A stretch of 64,000 nucleotides of DNA from Sphingobium sp. HWE2-09 (GCF_035989265.1 NZ_JAYKZX010000003.1:62001-126000); one strand, 5' to 3'; shown: positions 25,705-35,486, numbered from the stretch's first letter. Notes: generated by a model from the sequence alone, not told the origin. Numbers and translations are program-made.

Positions 25705-26364
25705 TCAGGCCGGGGGCGCGCCGGCGGGGACCGCATAGGCACGCAGGAAGATATCGACGGCGAAATCCGCGTCGGCGATGATCTCGGCCGGGGTGGGGTG
25801 ATCCATGCGTCCGATCAGCATCTGTTGGTGGCAACCGGACAGGGAAAGAGACAGGAGTGCGCGCGCCGCATCGATCGGATCGGCCTGCCGCAACTGCCCG
25901 CGCGCCATCGCGCCTCGCAGGAAACCGGCCAGAAGCAATCGCATGTTGCGGGGGGCCAGGTCGAAGAAAATCTGGCTGAGTTCGGGAAAGCGCCGTCCTT
26001 CCGCGATGATCAGCCGATGCAACGCGCCTGCGTCGCGCGACGTCACCCTTTCTATCAGGCTGCGACAGGCGCGGATCAATGTCGGCTCCAGCGCGCCGCC
26101 CGGATCGAGCAATTGCGAAAGCTCGGCGCGATATCCGCTGGCGACGCGATCGACCACGGCGGCGAACAAAGCCTCCTTTGATGGAAAGTGATTCCACAAC
26201 GTACCTTTGGACCCGCCAAGCGCCGCCGCGATGCCCGACATGGTCGTACCGGCAAAGCCATGTTCCAGGAAATAGGCCTGCGCGACCGTCATGATCATCT
26301 CACGCCGGTCCTGGCGGCGAGCCTCCCGTCGAGAGGGCATGGTCAGAGATTCGGACGGTGTCAT
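25705..26364 (-). CDS. TetR-family repressor of the efflux operon
   Basis: A 219-residue regulator with an N-terminal TetR helix-turn-helix (about 18-65: REMIMTVAQAYFLEHGFAGTTMSGIAAALGGSKGTLWNHFPSKEALF) and an AefR-like ligand-binding C-terminus. It is divergent from the outer-membrane-factor/EmrA/EmrB operon. Paired inverted-repeat sites lie in the shared region, so it probably represses both itself and the pump. A start eight codons later (MPSRREARR) is possible. Confidence 0.92.
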   Translation of the reverse strand: MTPSESLTMPSRREARRQDRREMIMTVAQAYFLEHGFAGTTMSGIAAALGGSKGTLWNHFPSKEALFAAVVDRVASGYRAELSQLLDPGGALEPTLIRACRSLIERVTSRDAGALHRLIIAEGRRFPELSQIFFDLAPRNMRLLLAGFLRGAMARGQLRQADPIDAARALLSLSLSGCHQQMLIGRMDHPTPAEIIADADFAVDIFLRAYAVPAGAPPA

Positions 26365-26369
26365 AAAAT

Positions 26370-26401
26370 CGTACTATAGAGTACGCTAATTATGTTGACA
26401 A
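26370..26401 (-). promoter_or_regulatory. TetR gene promoter overlapping an operator
   Basis: On the minus strand, -35 TTGTCA (26396-26401) and -10 TATAGT (26373-26378) are 17 bp apart. The -10 lies inside a dyad (CGTACT 26370-26375, AGTACG 26380-26385, 4-bp spacer). A related dyad is at 26431-26446. Autorepression by TetR is the simplest reading. Confidence 0.68.
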
Positions 26402-26430
26402 GGCCCGGTGGGGGCGGCAAAGGCGATTTT

Positions 26431-26446
26431 CATACTAGTTGGTACG
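26431..26446 (+). promoter_or_regulatory. Second operator-like dyad upstream of the efflux operon
   Basis: CATACT, 4 bp, GGTACG: matches the dyad at 26370-26385 at 10 of 12 arm positions with the same spacer length. It ends 7 bp before the first efflux gene, where a bound repressor would block transcription or translation start. No convincing plus-strand -10 was found. Confidence 0.6.
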
Positions 26447-26453
26447 GTTTGAT

Positions 26454-27968
26454 ATGTCCGTGAGTCGCATTGCCCTGGCCGCCCGAACGGGAGGCATGGC
26501 TTCTTCCCTCCTGCTATTGGCAGCCTGCGCCGCCGTGCCCGATCTGGGGGCGAAGCCCGAACTGCGCACCGCCCAAAGCATCGACGCGCAACGCAGCCTG
26601 ACGGCCGCGCCCGCCGCTTGGCCGGGTGATGGCTGGTGGACGGCCTATGGCGACCCGCAACTCAACGATCTGATCGCCGAAGGGCTGCGCGCATCGCCCG
26701 ACGTCGCCGCCGCGAGCGCCCGGTTCCGCCGGGCGGCGGGCTTGGCGCAGCAGGCGGGGGCCGCGTTGGCGCCGTCCGTCGACCTGGATGTCAGCAGCGC
26801 TGCGACCAAGCAAAGCTATAATATGGGCCAGCCCAAGGCATTCGTGCCGCAGGGCTGGCTGGGCACCGGCCGTGTCGCGCTGGATATCGGCTTCGACCTC
26901 GACCTGTGGGGCAAGAACAAGGCGGCGCTGGCCGCGGCCACGTCCGAAACCCGCGCGGCGGACATCGACGCGCAACAGGCGCGGCTGGCCCTGACCACCG
27001 CGATCGCCGACGCCTATGCCGATCTGGCGCGTCTGCATGACGAAGCCGACATCGCCCGGCAGACGCTGGACATCCGGGTCGCGAGCCAGAAGCTGGCGGG
27101 GGATCGGCAGCGCAACGGCCTGGAAACGCGCGGCAGCGTGCGCCAGGCGGACGCCACCGTATCGTCGGCGCGCGCGCAACTGACCGCCGCGACCATGGCG
27201 ATCGAATTGCGCCAGCATCAGATCGCAGCGCTGATCGGCGCGGGGCCGGACCGCGGCCTGGCGATCGGCCGACCCAAAATCGGTGCGCTGGCGCCGCTGG
27301 GCCTGCCCGCCGACGTCACCACCAATCTGGTCGCGCGCCGCCCCGACATCGCCGCCGCGCTGGCCCGGGCCGATGCCGCCGCCCGGCGGATCAAGGTCGC
27401 GCGCGCCGATTTCTTCCCCGCCATTCGCCTGAGCGCCTTGGTCGGCGTGCAGTCGCTGGGGTACGACCCGGTGTTCACCGGCACGTCGGTGGAAGGGACG
27501 CGCAAGCCGTTCATCAACAGCTTGTTCGACAAGGGGTCGCTGTTCGGCACCGTCGGCCCGGCGATCAGCCTGCCGATCTTCCATGGCGGCGCATTGCAGG
27601 GCCAGTATCGCGGGGCGCGCGCCACCTATGACGAAGCGGTCGCCAGCTATGACAAGACCGTGCTGACTGCTTATCAGGAAGTCGCCGACGCCGTTACCAC
27701 CCGGCGGACGCTGGACGCGCGCCTGGTCGATGCGCGCGCGGCAGTGGCTGCGTCGCAGGACGCCTATGGTATCGCGCAGAAACGCTACAAGGGCGGCCTG
27801 TCCACCTATCTCGACGTGCTGAATGTCGAGGACCAGTTGCTGCGCGCGCGCCAGTCCCTTGCGGGGCTGGAGGCCAGCGCCTTTTCGACCGACATTGCCC
27901 TCATCCGTGCGCTGGGCGGTGGTTTTACCGCCAGCGACTTCCAGTCCAAGGACCAACCCCATGGCTGA
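26454..27968 (+). CDS. Outer-membrane efflux factor (OprM/NodT lipoprotein family)
   Basis: A 504-residue TolC-like channel with a lipoprotein signal (LLLLAACAAVPDLG). The RND outer-membrane-factor pattern is present: WPGDGWWTAYGDPQLNDLIAEGLRASPDVAAA, GFDLDLWGKNKAALAAA, VARRPDIAAALARADAAARRIKVARADFFPAIRL and QKRYKGGLSTYLDVLNVEDQLL. It forms the outer-membrane duct for the EmrAB-type pump encoded next. It overlaps the EmrA gene by 8 bp and lies under the TetR-linked operator sites. Confidence 0.94.
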   Translation: MSVSRIALAARTGGMASSLLLLAACAAVPDLGAKPELRTAQSIDAQRSLTAAPAAWPGDGWWTAYGDPQLNDLIAEGLRASPDVAAASARFRRAAGLAQQAGAALAPSVDLDVSSAATKQSYNMGQPKAFVPQGWLGTGRVALDIGFDLDLWGKNKAALAAATSETRAADIDAQQARLALTTAIADAYADLARLHDEADIARQTLDIRVASQKLAGDRQRNGLETRGSVRQADATVSSARAQLTAATMAIELRQHQIAALIGAGPDRGLAIGRPKIGALAPLGLPADVTTNLVARRPDIAAALARADAAARRIKVARADFFPAIRLSALVGVQSLGYDPVFTGTSVEGTRKPFINSLFDKGSLFGTVGPAISLPIFHGGALQGQYRGARATYDEAVASYDKTVLTAYQEVADAVTTRRTLDARLVDARAAVAASQDAYGIAQKRYKGGLSTYLDVLNVEDQLLRARQSLAGLEASAFSTDIALIRALGGGFTASDFQSKDQPHG

Positions 27969-29112
27969 CGCCAATCCGCAAACGACCGCTCCTGAAGATA
28001 GCGACGCGCAGCAGGAGGCGCGCCAGTCGGCGCGCAAGACCTGGCTGATCCGGCTGGGGCTGGCGGTGGTGGTCATCGGCGTGCTGTGGGGCATCTGGTA
28101 TCTGCTGGTGGGGCGCAACCATGTCGCTACCGACAATGCCTATGTGAACGCGGAAATGGCGCAGGTGACGCCGCTGATGTCCGCCCAGGCGATCAAGGTG
28201 CTGGTCAGCGACACGCAGCAGGTCAAGCGTGGCGACATATTGGTGGAACTGGATCCGACCGACGCGAAGATCGCCGTCGCGCAGGCGCAGGCCGACCTCG
28301 CCGAAGCCAAGCGCCGCTTCCGCCAGACCAGCGCGACCAGCACGTCGCTTGCCGCGCAGGTCGAAGCGCGCGGCGCCGACATCGTCCAGGCGCGCGCGCA
28401 ATTGTCCACCGCTCAGGCGGATGTCGAAAAGGCGCGGATCGACCTGCAACGGCGCGAGGCGCTGGTGAGCGAAGGCGCGGTGTCGGGCGACGAAGTGACC
28501 AGCGCACGCACCGCCTACGCCTCGGCGCGGGCCGCGCTCGACCTGGCAAAGGCCGGGGTGCAGACCGCGCAGGCGACACGCGGCGCGGCGAGCGGGCAGT
28601 TGGAAGCCAATGATGCGCTGGTGCGCGGATCGACCATCGATACCGACCCCGGCGTGATGGCGGCGCAGGCGAAGCTGGATTCGGCGCGGCTGAACCTGGA
28701 CCGCGCCGTCATCCGTGCGCCGATCGACGGCGTCGTGACCAAGCGGCAGGTGCAGGTGGGCCAGCGCGTGGCGCAGGGCACCGCGATCATGAGCATCGTG
28801 CCCGTCGCCCAGGTTTATGTCGACGCCAATTTCAAGGAACGCCAGCTGCGTCAGGTCAAGGTCGGGATGCCGGCCAAGGTGACGTCCGACCTCTATGGCG
28901 GCGATGTCGTCTATCATGGCAAGGTCGTGGGCTTTTCCGGCGGCACCGGATCGTCCCTGTCGCTGATCCCGGCACAGAATGCGACCGGCAACTGGATCAA
29001 AGTGGTGCAGCGCCTGCCGCTGCGCATCGCGCTCGACCCCAAGGAACTGGCCGCGCATCCCCTGCGGGTGGGCCTGTCCATGGATGTCGAGATCGACCTG
29101 ACCGACAAATAA
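27961..29112 (+). CDS. emrA: EmrA/HlyD-type membrane fusion protein
   Basis: A 383-residue periplasmic adaptor with one N-terminal membrane anchor (about 28-48), a biotinyl-lipoyl-like half motif (HVATDNAYVNAEMAQVTPLMSAQ), a long coiled-coil hairpin (about 95-235) and a beta-barrel (APIDGVVTKRQVQVGQRVAQGTAIMSIVP). It links the inner-membrane MFS pump to the outer-membrane factor. The ATG overlaps the upstream gene by 8 bp and EmrB follows 15 bp later, so the three are one operon. Confidence 0.94.
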   Translation: MADANPQTTAPEDSDAQQEARQSARKTWLIRLGLAVVVIGVLWGIWYLLVGRNHVATDNAYVNAEMAQVTPLMSAQAIKVLVSDTQQVKRGDILVELDPTDAKIAVAQAQADLAEAKRRFRQTSATSTSLAAQVEARGADIVQARAQLSTAQADVEKARIDLQRREALVSEGAVSGDEVTSARTAYASARAALDLAKAGVQTAQATRGAASGQLEANDALVRGSTIDTDPGVMAAQAKLDSARLNLDRAVIRAPIDGVVTKRQVQVGQRVAQGTAIMSIVPVAQVYVDANFKERQLRQVKVGMPAKVTSDLYGGDVVYHGKVVGFSGGTGSSLSLIPAQNATGNWIKVVQRLPLRIALDPKELAAHPLRVGLSMDVEIDLTDK

Positions 29113-29127
29113 AGGAACGTCCGGGCG

Positions 29128-30657
29128 ATGAGCGGCGACGACGATATTTTTTCGCGGCTCTCCCCGCGCAGCCGGACGCTGGCGGGCTTGGTGCTGGCCA
29201 TGAGCAATTTCATGGTGGTGCTCGACCTTACCATCGCCAATGTCTCCGTCCCCCATATCGCGGGCAATCTGGGCATTTCGCCCGATCAGGGGACGTGGAT
29301 CATCACATCCTATGCCGTGGCCGAAGCGATCTGCGTGCCGCTGACCGGCTGGCTGGCGCAGCGGTTCGGCGTGGTGCGGGTGTTCACGCTGGCGATGATC
29401 GGCTTCGGCCTGTTTTCCGTATTGTGCGGCCTGTCCACCACCCTGGGCATGATCGTGGCGTGCCGGATCGGCCAGGGCATATGCGGCGGGCCGATCATGC
29501 CCATGTCGCAAACCCTGCTGATGCGCATCTTCCCACCCGAACAACGCGGGCGGGCCATGGGCCTGTGGGCGATGACGACGCTGATGGGGCCTGCGATGGG
29601 ACCGATCATCGGTGGTTATATCAGCGACAATTGGAGCTGGCACTGGATCTTCTTCATCAACCTGCCGATCGCGGTCATATGCGTGTTCGCGGCGCAGGCG
29701 CTGTTGCGGCGGGTGGAAACCGACACGGCGAAGGTGCCGATCGACAAAGTGGGCCTCGGCCTGCTGATCTTCTGGATCGGATGCCTGCAGATCATGCTGG
29801 ACATCGGCCGGGACCATGACTGGTTCGCCGACCCGATGATCGTCATGTTGGGCGTGCTGGCGTTCGTCGGCTTCCTGGCGTTCATCATCTGGGAATTGAC
29901 GGAGGAGCATCCGGTGGTGGACCTGCGCGTGTTCCGCCATGTCGGCTTCAGTTCCGGCCTGTTCACCCTGTCGCTCTGTTTCGGCGCCTATTTCGCCAGC
30001 ATCGTCGTGATCCCGCAATGGTTGCAGACGTCGATGGGCTATACCGCGACGCTGGCCGGGATCGTGACGGCGATGACCGCGATGGCGGCGCTGTTCACCG
30101 CGCCGATCGCGGCCAGGCTGATGACGCGCGTCGATCCGCGGCTGCTGATTTCGCTGGCGGTCACCTGGCTGGGGATGATGTCCTTCATGCGCAGCGGATG
30201 GACCAGCGGCATCGATTTCCAAACGATGCTGATCCCCCAATTCGTGCAGGGTTTCGCGCTGCCCTTCTTCTTCATACCACTCACCACGCTGACGCTGGGA
30301 TCGGTGCTGCCCAGCGAAACCGCGTCGGCGGCGGGCTTGCAGAATTTCGTGCGCACCATGGCCACGGCGATCGCGACATCGTTGGTACTGACCAGCTGGG
30401 GCGATGCGCAGCGCGTGTCGCGCAACGAGCTGGCGGCCGGGTTGCAGCCCGACGCCACCCAGTCGCTATTGTCGGGCATCGGCCTTGGCGCCGAACAGGT
30501 GCGGCAGACGATTTCCAACCTGGTGGAAAAGGAGGCGATTGTAGTCGCGGTCGACCATGTCTTCTTCATATCGGGCATCATATTGTGCGTGGCGGGGATC
30601 GTGGTGTGGATCGCGCCGCGTCCCACCGGGCCGGTCGACACCTCCGCCGCCCACTAA
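29128..30657 (+). CDS. emrB: EmrB-type MFS drug exporter (DHA2 family)
   Basis: A 509-residue proton-drug antiporter with about 14 membrane segments. DHA2 landmarks are seen: SNFMVVLDLTIANVSVPHIAGNL, GTWIITSYAVAEAICVPLTGWLAQRFG, and motif C-like GPAMGPIIGGYISDNWSWHWIFFINLP. With EmrA and the outer-membrane factor it exports hydrophobic compounds from cytoplasm to medium. AAGGAA precedes the ATG. Its stop is 3 bp from the convergent ABC-F gene. Confidence 0.95.
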   Translation: MSGDDDIFSRLSPRSRTLAGLVLAMSNFMVVLDLTIANVSVPHIAGNLGISPDQGTWIITSYAVAEAICVPLTGWLAQRFGVVRVFTLAMIGFGLFSVLCGLSTTLGMIVACRIGQGICGGPIMPMSQTLLMRIFPPEQRGRAMGLWAMTTLMGPAMGPIIGGYISDNWSWHWIFFINLPIAVICVFAAQALLRRVETDTAKVPIDKVGLGLLIFWIGCLQIMLDIGRDHDWFADPMIVMLGVLAFVGFLAFIIWELTEEHPVVDLRVFRHVGFSSGLFTLSLCFGAYFASIVVIPQWLQTSMGYTATLAGIVTAMTAMAALFTAPIAARLMTRVDPRLLISLAVTWLGMMSFMRSGWTSGIDFQTMLIPQFVQGFALPFFFIPLTTLTLGSVLPSETASAAGLQNFVRTMATAIATSLVLTSWGDAQRVSRNELAAGLQPDATQSLLSGIGLGAEQVRQTISNLVEKEAIVVAVDHVFFISGIILCVAGIVVWIAPRPTGPVDTSAAH

Positions 30658-30660
30658 TCG

Positions 30661-32243
30661 CTAAGGTCCGCCAAGCGCGATCCGCCGGGTGATGCCGATC
30701 GCTTCCAAGAAGGCGGGGTCGTGGCTGACGACCATCAACGCGCCGTCATAGGCGGCCAGCCCCTGTTCGACCGCCGCGATCGACGCAAGATCGAGATGGT
30801 TGGTCGGCTCGTCCAGCAACAGGAGCGGCGGCAGGCGCTCGCCGCCCAGCACGCAGGCCAGCGCCGCACGCAGCCTTTGTCCGCCGCTCAGGCTTATCAC
30901 CCGTTGCAGCGCCAGGCCGGCGCGAAAGCCGAAGCGGGCCAGCGCGGCGTGGATCGCGTTGCGCCCGGCATCGGGGTGTAGCCGCGCGAAATTATCGGCG
31001 ATGCTGGCGTCGGGCGCGAGCAGGCTGGCGTCCTGGTCCAGCAGCGCGCAATCGGCGGGGCGGTGGACTTGGCCCGATAGCGGCGCGAGGTCGCCTGCGA
31101 CCAGATGCAGCAGCGTCGATTTGCCCGCGCCGTTTGGACCGGTCACGGCGATCCGTTCCGGTCCGGCGATGGTCAGGCTAAAGTCGCGCAGCACCGGATG
31201 CGCCGGATCATGGCCCGCCGTCACATGGTCGATCGTCAGGAGGATGCGGCCGGTCGGCACATGGGCGGAGGGCAGGGCGACGCTGAGCGGATCATGGATG
31301 TCGATCCGGCTGCGCGCCTGCGCCATGGCGTCCTGCGCCTGCGCGCGTTGCTGCTCGGCGCGGCGGGCGGCGTCCCCCGCGACTGTTCGGCCTGTTGCTT
31401 GCGTCGGCCCAGCAGGATGCGGGGGATGCCGCCCTTCGCCCCCTGTCGCGCGCCCGCGCCGTCGCGCCGTTGCTGGCGCTCGGTCGCGATCTGCGTCTTG
31501 CGGGCGAGGTCGGACGCGTGCCGTTCGGCCAGGTCGATCGCCTGCTGTGCCGCCGCTTGCTCGATCGCCTTGCGCGCCTGATAGGCGGACCAGTTGCCGC
31601 CATAGCGGGCGATGCCATGGCTGGTCAGTTCGGCGATGGCGTCCATCCTGTCCAGCAGCGCGCGGTCGTGGCTGACGACAATCGCGCCGCCGCGCCAGCA
31701 ATCCAGCATCGCGATCAGCGCATCGCGACCGTCGGCGTCGAGGTGATTGGTCGGCTCGTCCAGCAACAGCCAGTCGGGCCGCGCGAAGATCGCCGCCGCC
31801 AGCGCCGCGCGGCTACGCTGGCCGCCGGACAGGTGGGTCAGCGGCGTGTCGGGTGGGGTTGTGAGATCGAGTTGCGCCAGCGCGTCGGCGATGGCGCCGG
31901 GCAGGGTCCAGTCGCACCGCTCCAGTTCGTCCATCGTCGCCACGCCCGCCTCCGCCCGGTCGAGCAAGGCCAGCGCGGCGCGGGCGTCGAACAGGTCGGC
32001 GATGGTCTGGCCGGGCGCAGGTTCGGGTGACTGGCGCAGCATGGCGATCGTACCGGGCACGCTGACCTGGCCGCTCGTCGGCGCGGATGCCCCCGCGATC
32101 AGCGCGAGCAGCGTCGATTTGCCGACGCCGTTGCGGCCGATCAGGCCGATGCGCTCGGGGGCGAAGCGGAAGTCGAGGCCGGAAAGGACCGGCGTGCCGT
32201 CAGGCGCGGACCAACCGAGTTGGGAAAGGGTGATGGCAGGCAT
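30661..32243 (-). pseudogene. ABC-F ATPase, frame-shifted between its two ABC domains
   Basis: ABC-F proteins are soluble twin-ATPase translation factors that act at the ribosomal E site; some give antibiotic resistance. The first domain (LIGRNGVGKSTLLALIAG, LSGGQRSRAALAAAIF, LLLDEPTNHLD) is in frame from the ATG at 32243. The second (VTGPNGAGKSTLLHLVAGD, LSGGQRLRAALACVLGG, LLLLDEPTNHLD) is in another frame. Adding one C in the C5 run at 31374-31378 joins them into a 527-residue protein with a normal linker. As written, the first frame ends near 31236. Sequence error is the likeliest cause. Confidence 0.85.
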
Positions 32244-32452
32244 GGACAAACGCTTTCATGAAGGCAGAGCAGGCGGGCTGTGCGTTCAGGGCGATATCCA
32301 TGGCGGCGATCCTTATGGGTGATTGACAGGGCGCATGATAGGCGGGCGGCCGATGCGGAGCAAGCGGCAGGGCTTTGTCTGCTGTTGGCGGACATATTCC
32401 TGGCTTCTACCGTAAAGGGATTTGGGCTAAAAATCCGCAGGCCGTTGGCACA

Positions 32453-32923
32453 TTACGCAAACGTCCCTGCAAACGGCAACAACTCTTCATACACGGCCAG
32501 CTCCGGCTTCCCCGCCACGGCCACGCCCCGCCGCAACAGGAACGCGTGCCGCACGATCTCCGCCTGCTGCTCGATGCCGTAGCGCACGAATGGCCGCCCG
32601 GGCACGACATCATAGCCATAGCGGCAAAAGGGGTGCCGCATCAGCGGCAACCACCATTTCCCCGACCGCTGCGCCTGCCACACATGGGTCATCTCGTGGA
32701 TGAAATGCCCCTGCAAATGCAGCGGCCCGTCGCAAAAATCCGCACAGAACAGGCCGCCGTCGGGATGGAACCACAGGTCGCCGTCCGGCGCCATCGTCAC
32801 GCCCCTGGGCTGGAGCGGCCACCATTTGCGCTCATGCACCCGCACCCGGCCATAGTCGATCGCGGCGCCGAACATGCCCCGCGCCAGCGCGACCTCCGCG
32901 CCGGTCAGCGCACGGCTGGTCAA
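32453..32923 (-). CDS. Small HExxH-motif protein (putative zinc metallopeptidase)
   Basis: A 156-residue protein containing FIHEMTHVWQAQRSGKWW, an HExxH motif at about residues 75-79, preceded by DGDLWFHPDGGLFCADFCDG. The sphingomonad family is usually annotated only as hypothetical or vgr-related. There is no signal peptide, and peptidase activity is inferred from the motif alone. The TTG start at 32923 overlaps the PCuAC stop (TTGA), with GAGGGC upstream. A 203-bp region without a clear gene separates its end from the ABC-F start. Confidence 0.72.
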   Translation of the reverse strand: MTSRALTGAEVALARGMFGAAIDYGRVRVHERKWWPLQPRGVTMAPDGDLWFHPDGGLFCADFCDGPLHLQGHFIHEMTHVWQAQRSGKWWLPLMRHPFCRYGYDVVPGRPFVRYGIEQQAEIVRHAFLLRRGVAVAGKPELAVYEELLPFAGTFA

Positions 32924-33393
32924 TGGCCCTCATGCCCGTTCGCTTTGGACGTTGCCGCGCCCGCCGCCTCGGGCTTGCGGATCACCGCATCGACCAGCAG
33001 CCGGTCGCCATTGCCCATCAAAAACGTCAGCTGCATCTTGCCCCGGCTGATCGCGGTATCGTTGACGCCCCATAGCATCAGATGCTTGCCTCCCGGCGCA
33101 AAGGCGACCTGACCCTTGGGCGGCACGTCGACGCTGTCGACCCGCTCCATCGTCGTCATGCCATCCTTGCTGACCGTCTCATGCATTTCGACCTTGAGCG
33201 CATAGTCGGTCAGCACGCCGCGCAGTTGCGTGCCTGCGTCCCCGCCGTGGATGACGAAATAGCCGGCCGATGGCGTGTCCTTGTTGGGCGACAACCGAAC
33301 CCAGGCCTGGTCGATATAGCTGGGCGCAGGATCGCCGCAGGCGCTGAGCGTCAGCGCGGCGGCAAAGGCGAAGAGGGCGAAGGGCGCGCGCAT
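32920..33393 (-). CDS. PCuAC-type copper chaperone lipoprotein
   Basis: A 157-residue periplasmic copper chaperone that delivers Cu(I) to the CuA site of cytochrome oxidase. It has a signal ending LSAC (lipobox) and the copper motif with Met/His spacing: VEMHETVSKDGMTTMERV and later GGKHLMLWG. The C-terminus ends GHEGH. ATG 33393 has GGAG 6 nt upstream; ATG 33405 (four residues longer) is the alternative. It is coupled to the HExxH gene and divergent from dnaK. Confidence 0.92.
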   Translation of the reverse strand: MRAPFALFAFAAALTLSACGDPAPSYIDQAWVRLSPNKDTPSAGYFVIHGGDAGTQLRGVLTDYALKVEMHETVSKDGMTTMERVDSVDVPPKGQVAFAPGGKHLMLWGVNDTAISRGKMQLTFLMGNGDRLLVDAVIRKPEAAGAATSKANGHEGH

Positions 33394-33450
33394 TGGATGC
33401 TCCATGACTGTCTCGTTTCCGGTCGCCCGCATAGGTAATCGCCACAACTT

Positions 33451-33478
33451 CTTGTGCCAAGCGAAAGCGCGCCTATAT
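33451..33478 (+). promoter_or_regulatory. Possible RpoH (heat-shock) promoter of dnaK
   Basis: CTTGTG (33451-33456), 16 bp, then CTATAT (33473-33478) fits the alphaproteobacterial sigma-32 pattern CTTG-N16/17-CyTATnT and lies about 90 bp upstream of the dnaK ATG. No CIRCE element is visible. Confidence 0.45.
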
Positions 33479-33567
33479 CCCACCTGCAAACCGGCCTTGC
33501 CTTGGCGCTACTGTGAGGTATGGGGCCGTCAACCGCTGAATGAAATTTGGGGTTCAAAGAGGACACA

Positions 33568-35469
33568 ATGGCAAAAGTTATCGGTATCGATCTGGGCACT
33601 ACCAACAGCTGCATCGCCGTCATGGACGGCGGCAAGCCCAAGGTCATCGAAAATGCGGAAGGGGCGCGGACCACGCCCTCGATCGTCGCCTTCGCCAAGG
33701 ATGGCGAGCGTCTGATCGGTCAGCCGGCCAAGCGCCAGGCGGTCACCAACCCGGACAACACGATCTTTGCGGTCAAGCGCCTGATCGGCCGCCGCTTCGA
33801 CGATCCCATGACCAAGAAGGACATGGAACTCGTCCCCTACGACATCGCGAAAGGCCCGAATGGCGACGCCTGGGTCAAGGCCGGTGGCGAGGATTACAGC
33901 CCGTCGCAGATCAGCGCCTTCATCCTGCAGAAGATGAAGGAAACTGCCGAAAGCTATCTGGGCGAAACCGTGACGCAGGCGGTCATCACCGTGCCTGCCT
34001 ATTTCAACGACGCGCAGCGTCAGGCGACCAAGGACGCTGGTCAGATCGCTGGCCTGGAAGTGCTGCGCATCATTAACGAGCCGACCGCGGCGGCGCTGGC
34101 CTACGGCCTCGACAAGCAGGATGGCAAGACGATCGCGGTCTATGACCTTGGCGGCGGCACGTTCGACATTTCGATCCTCGAAATCGGCGACGGCGTGTTC
34201 GAAGTGAAGTCGACCAACGGCGACACCTTCCTGGGCGGCGAAGATTTCGACGCCAAGCTGGTGCAGTATCTGGCCGACGACTTCAAGAAGGCCGAAAGCA
34301 TTGACCTCACCAAGGACAAGCTGGCGCTGCAGCGTCTGAAGGAAGCGGCAGAAAAGGCGAAGATCGAACTGTCTTCGGCGCAGACGACCGAAGTCAACCT
34401 GCCCTTCATCACCGCCGACCAGAACGGTCCCAAGCATCTGGTGAAGACCGTGACCCGCGCCGATCTGGAGCGTCTGGTCGCCGACCTGATCAAGCGCACG
34501 ATGGAGCCCTGCAAGAAGGCGATGGCCGACGCGGGCGTTTCGGCGAGCGAGATCAGCGAAGTGGTGCTGGTGGGCGGCATGACCCGCATGCCCAAGGTGC
34601 GCGAAGCGGTGAAGGAGTTCTTCGGCAAGGAACCGCATACCGGCGTGAACCCGGACGAAGTCGTCGCCATGGGCGCGGCGATCCAGGCGGGCGTATTGCA
34701 GGGCGACGTCAAGGACGTGCTGCTGCTCGACGTAACGCCGCTGAGCCTTGGTATCGAGACGCTGGGTGGCGTGTTCACCCGCATGATCGATCGCAACACC
34801 ACCATCCCCGCGAAGAAGTCGCAGGTCTATTCGACCGCCGACGATAACCAGCAGGCGGTGACCATCCGCGTGTTCCAGGGCGAGCGTGAAATGGCGGCGG
34901 ACAACAAGATCCTCGGCCAGTTCGACCTGCTCGGCATTCCGCCAGCCCCGCGCGGCGTGCCGCAGATCGAAGTCACGTTCGACATCGATGCCAACGGCCT
35001 TGTGAATGTCAGTGCCAAGGACAAGGGCACCGGCAAGGAGCAGCAGATCCGCATCCAGGCGTCGGGTGGCCTGAGCGACGCCGACATCGACCAGATGGTC
35101 AAGGATGCCGAACGCTTCGCCGAAGACGACAAGAAGCGCCGCGAGTTGGCCGAAGCCAAGAATAACGCCGAAAGCCTGGTCCACACGACCGAAGCGCAGT
35201 TGGCCGAACATGGCGACAAGGTCGATGCTTCGCTCAAGGGTGAGATCGAAGCGGCGATTGCGGACACCAAGGCTGCGATCGAAGGCGGCGATGCCGAAGC
35301 GATGAAGACCAAGGCGCAGGAACTTGCGACCGTCGCGATGAAGCTCGGCCAGGCGATCTACGAGAAGGAGCAGGCTTCGGCCGCCGCTCCGGGCGCGGAC
35401 GCGCCCAAGGCCGACGACGATGTCGTCGACGCCGAATTCTCGGAAGTGGACGAGAACAACAAGGCGTAA
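33568..35469 (+). CDS. dnaK: Chaperone DnaK (Hsp70)
   Basis: A 633-residue ATP-dependent chaperone. The N-terminal ATPase signatures are [29 protein letters not shown] and [17 protein letters not shown]. The substrate-binding domain includes [18 protein letters not shown]. The acidic C-terminus ends [18 protein letters not shown], the usual co-chaperone docking tail. AGAGGA precedes the ATG. dnaJ follows after a 123-bp gap containing an inverted repeat. Confidence 0.98.
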   Translation: MAKVIGIDLGTTNSCIAVMDGGKPKVIENAEGARTTPSIVAFAKDGERLIGQPAKRQAVTNPDNTIFAVKRLIGRRFDDPMTKKDMELVPYDIAKGPNGDAWVKAGGEDYSPSQISAFILQKMKETAESYLGETVTQAVITVPAYFNDAQRQATKDAGQIAGLEVLRIINEPTAAALAYGLDKQDGKTIAVYDLGGGTFDISILEIGDGVFEVKSTNGDTFLGGEDFDAKLVQYLADDFKKAESIDLTKDKLALQRLKEAAEKAKIELSSAQTTEVNLPFITADQNGPKHLVKTVTRADLERLVADLIKRTMEPCKKAMADAGVSASEISEVVLVGGMTRMPKVREAVKEFFGKEPHTGVNPDEVVAMGAAIQAGVLQGDVKDVLLLDVTPLSLGIETLGGVFTRMIDRNTTIPAKKSQVYSTADDNQQAVTIRVFQGEREMAADNKILGQFDLLGIPPAPRGVPQIEVTFDIDANGLVNVSAKDKGTGKEQQIRIQASGGLSDADIDQMVKDAERFAEDDKKRRELAEAKNNAESLVHTTEAQLAEHGDKVDASLKGEIEAAIADTKAAIEGGDAEAMKTKAQELATVAMKLGQAIYEKEQASAAAPGADAPKADDDVVDAEFSEVDENNKA

Positions 35470-35486
35470 GCTGATGCCTATCCTCC

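Noticed and set aside
26395..26430. Plus-strand TTGACA at 26395-26400 as a -35 box for the efflux operon
   Set aside because: No acceptable -10 at 16-18 bp; the same bases serve the better minus-strand TetR promoter.
27925..30240. Minus-strand open frame of 771 codons opposite EmrA and EmrB
   Set aside because: Composition is that of a reverse-complement shadow (His, Arg and Gln rich), with no motif; the opposite genes are clearly real.
32244..32452. Small upstream ORF (ATG at 32301, minus strand) before the ABC-F gene, as a possible resistance-type attenuator leader
   Set aside because: No clear ribosome site, no alternate hairpins found by eye, and the peptide shows no regulatory codon run.
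33394..33567. CIRCE operator upstream of dnaK
   Set aside because: The 9-bp inverted repeat with 9-bp spacer is absent.
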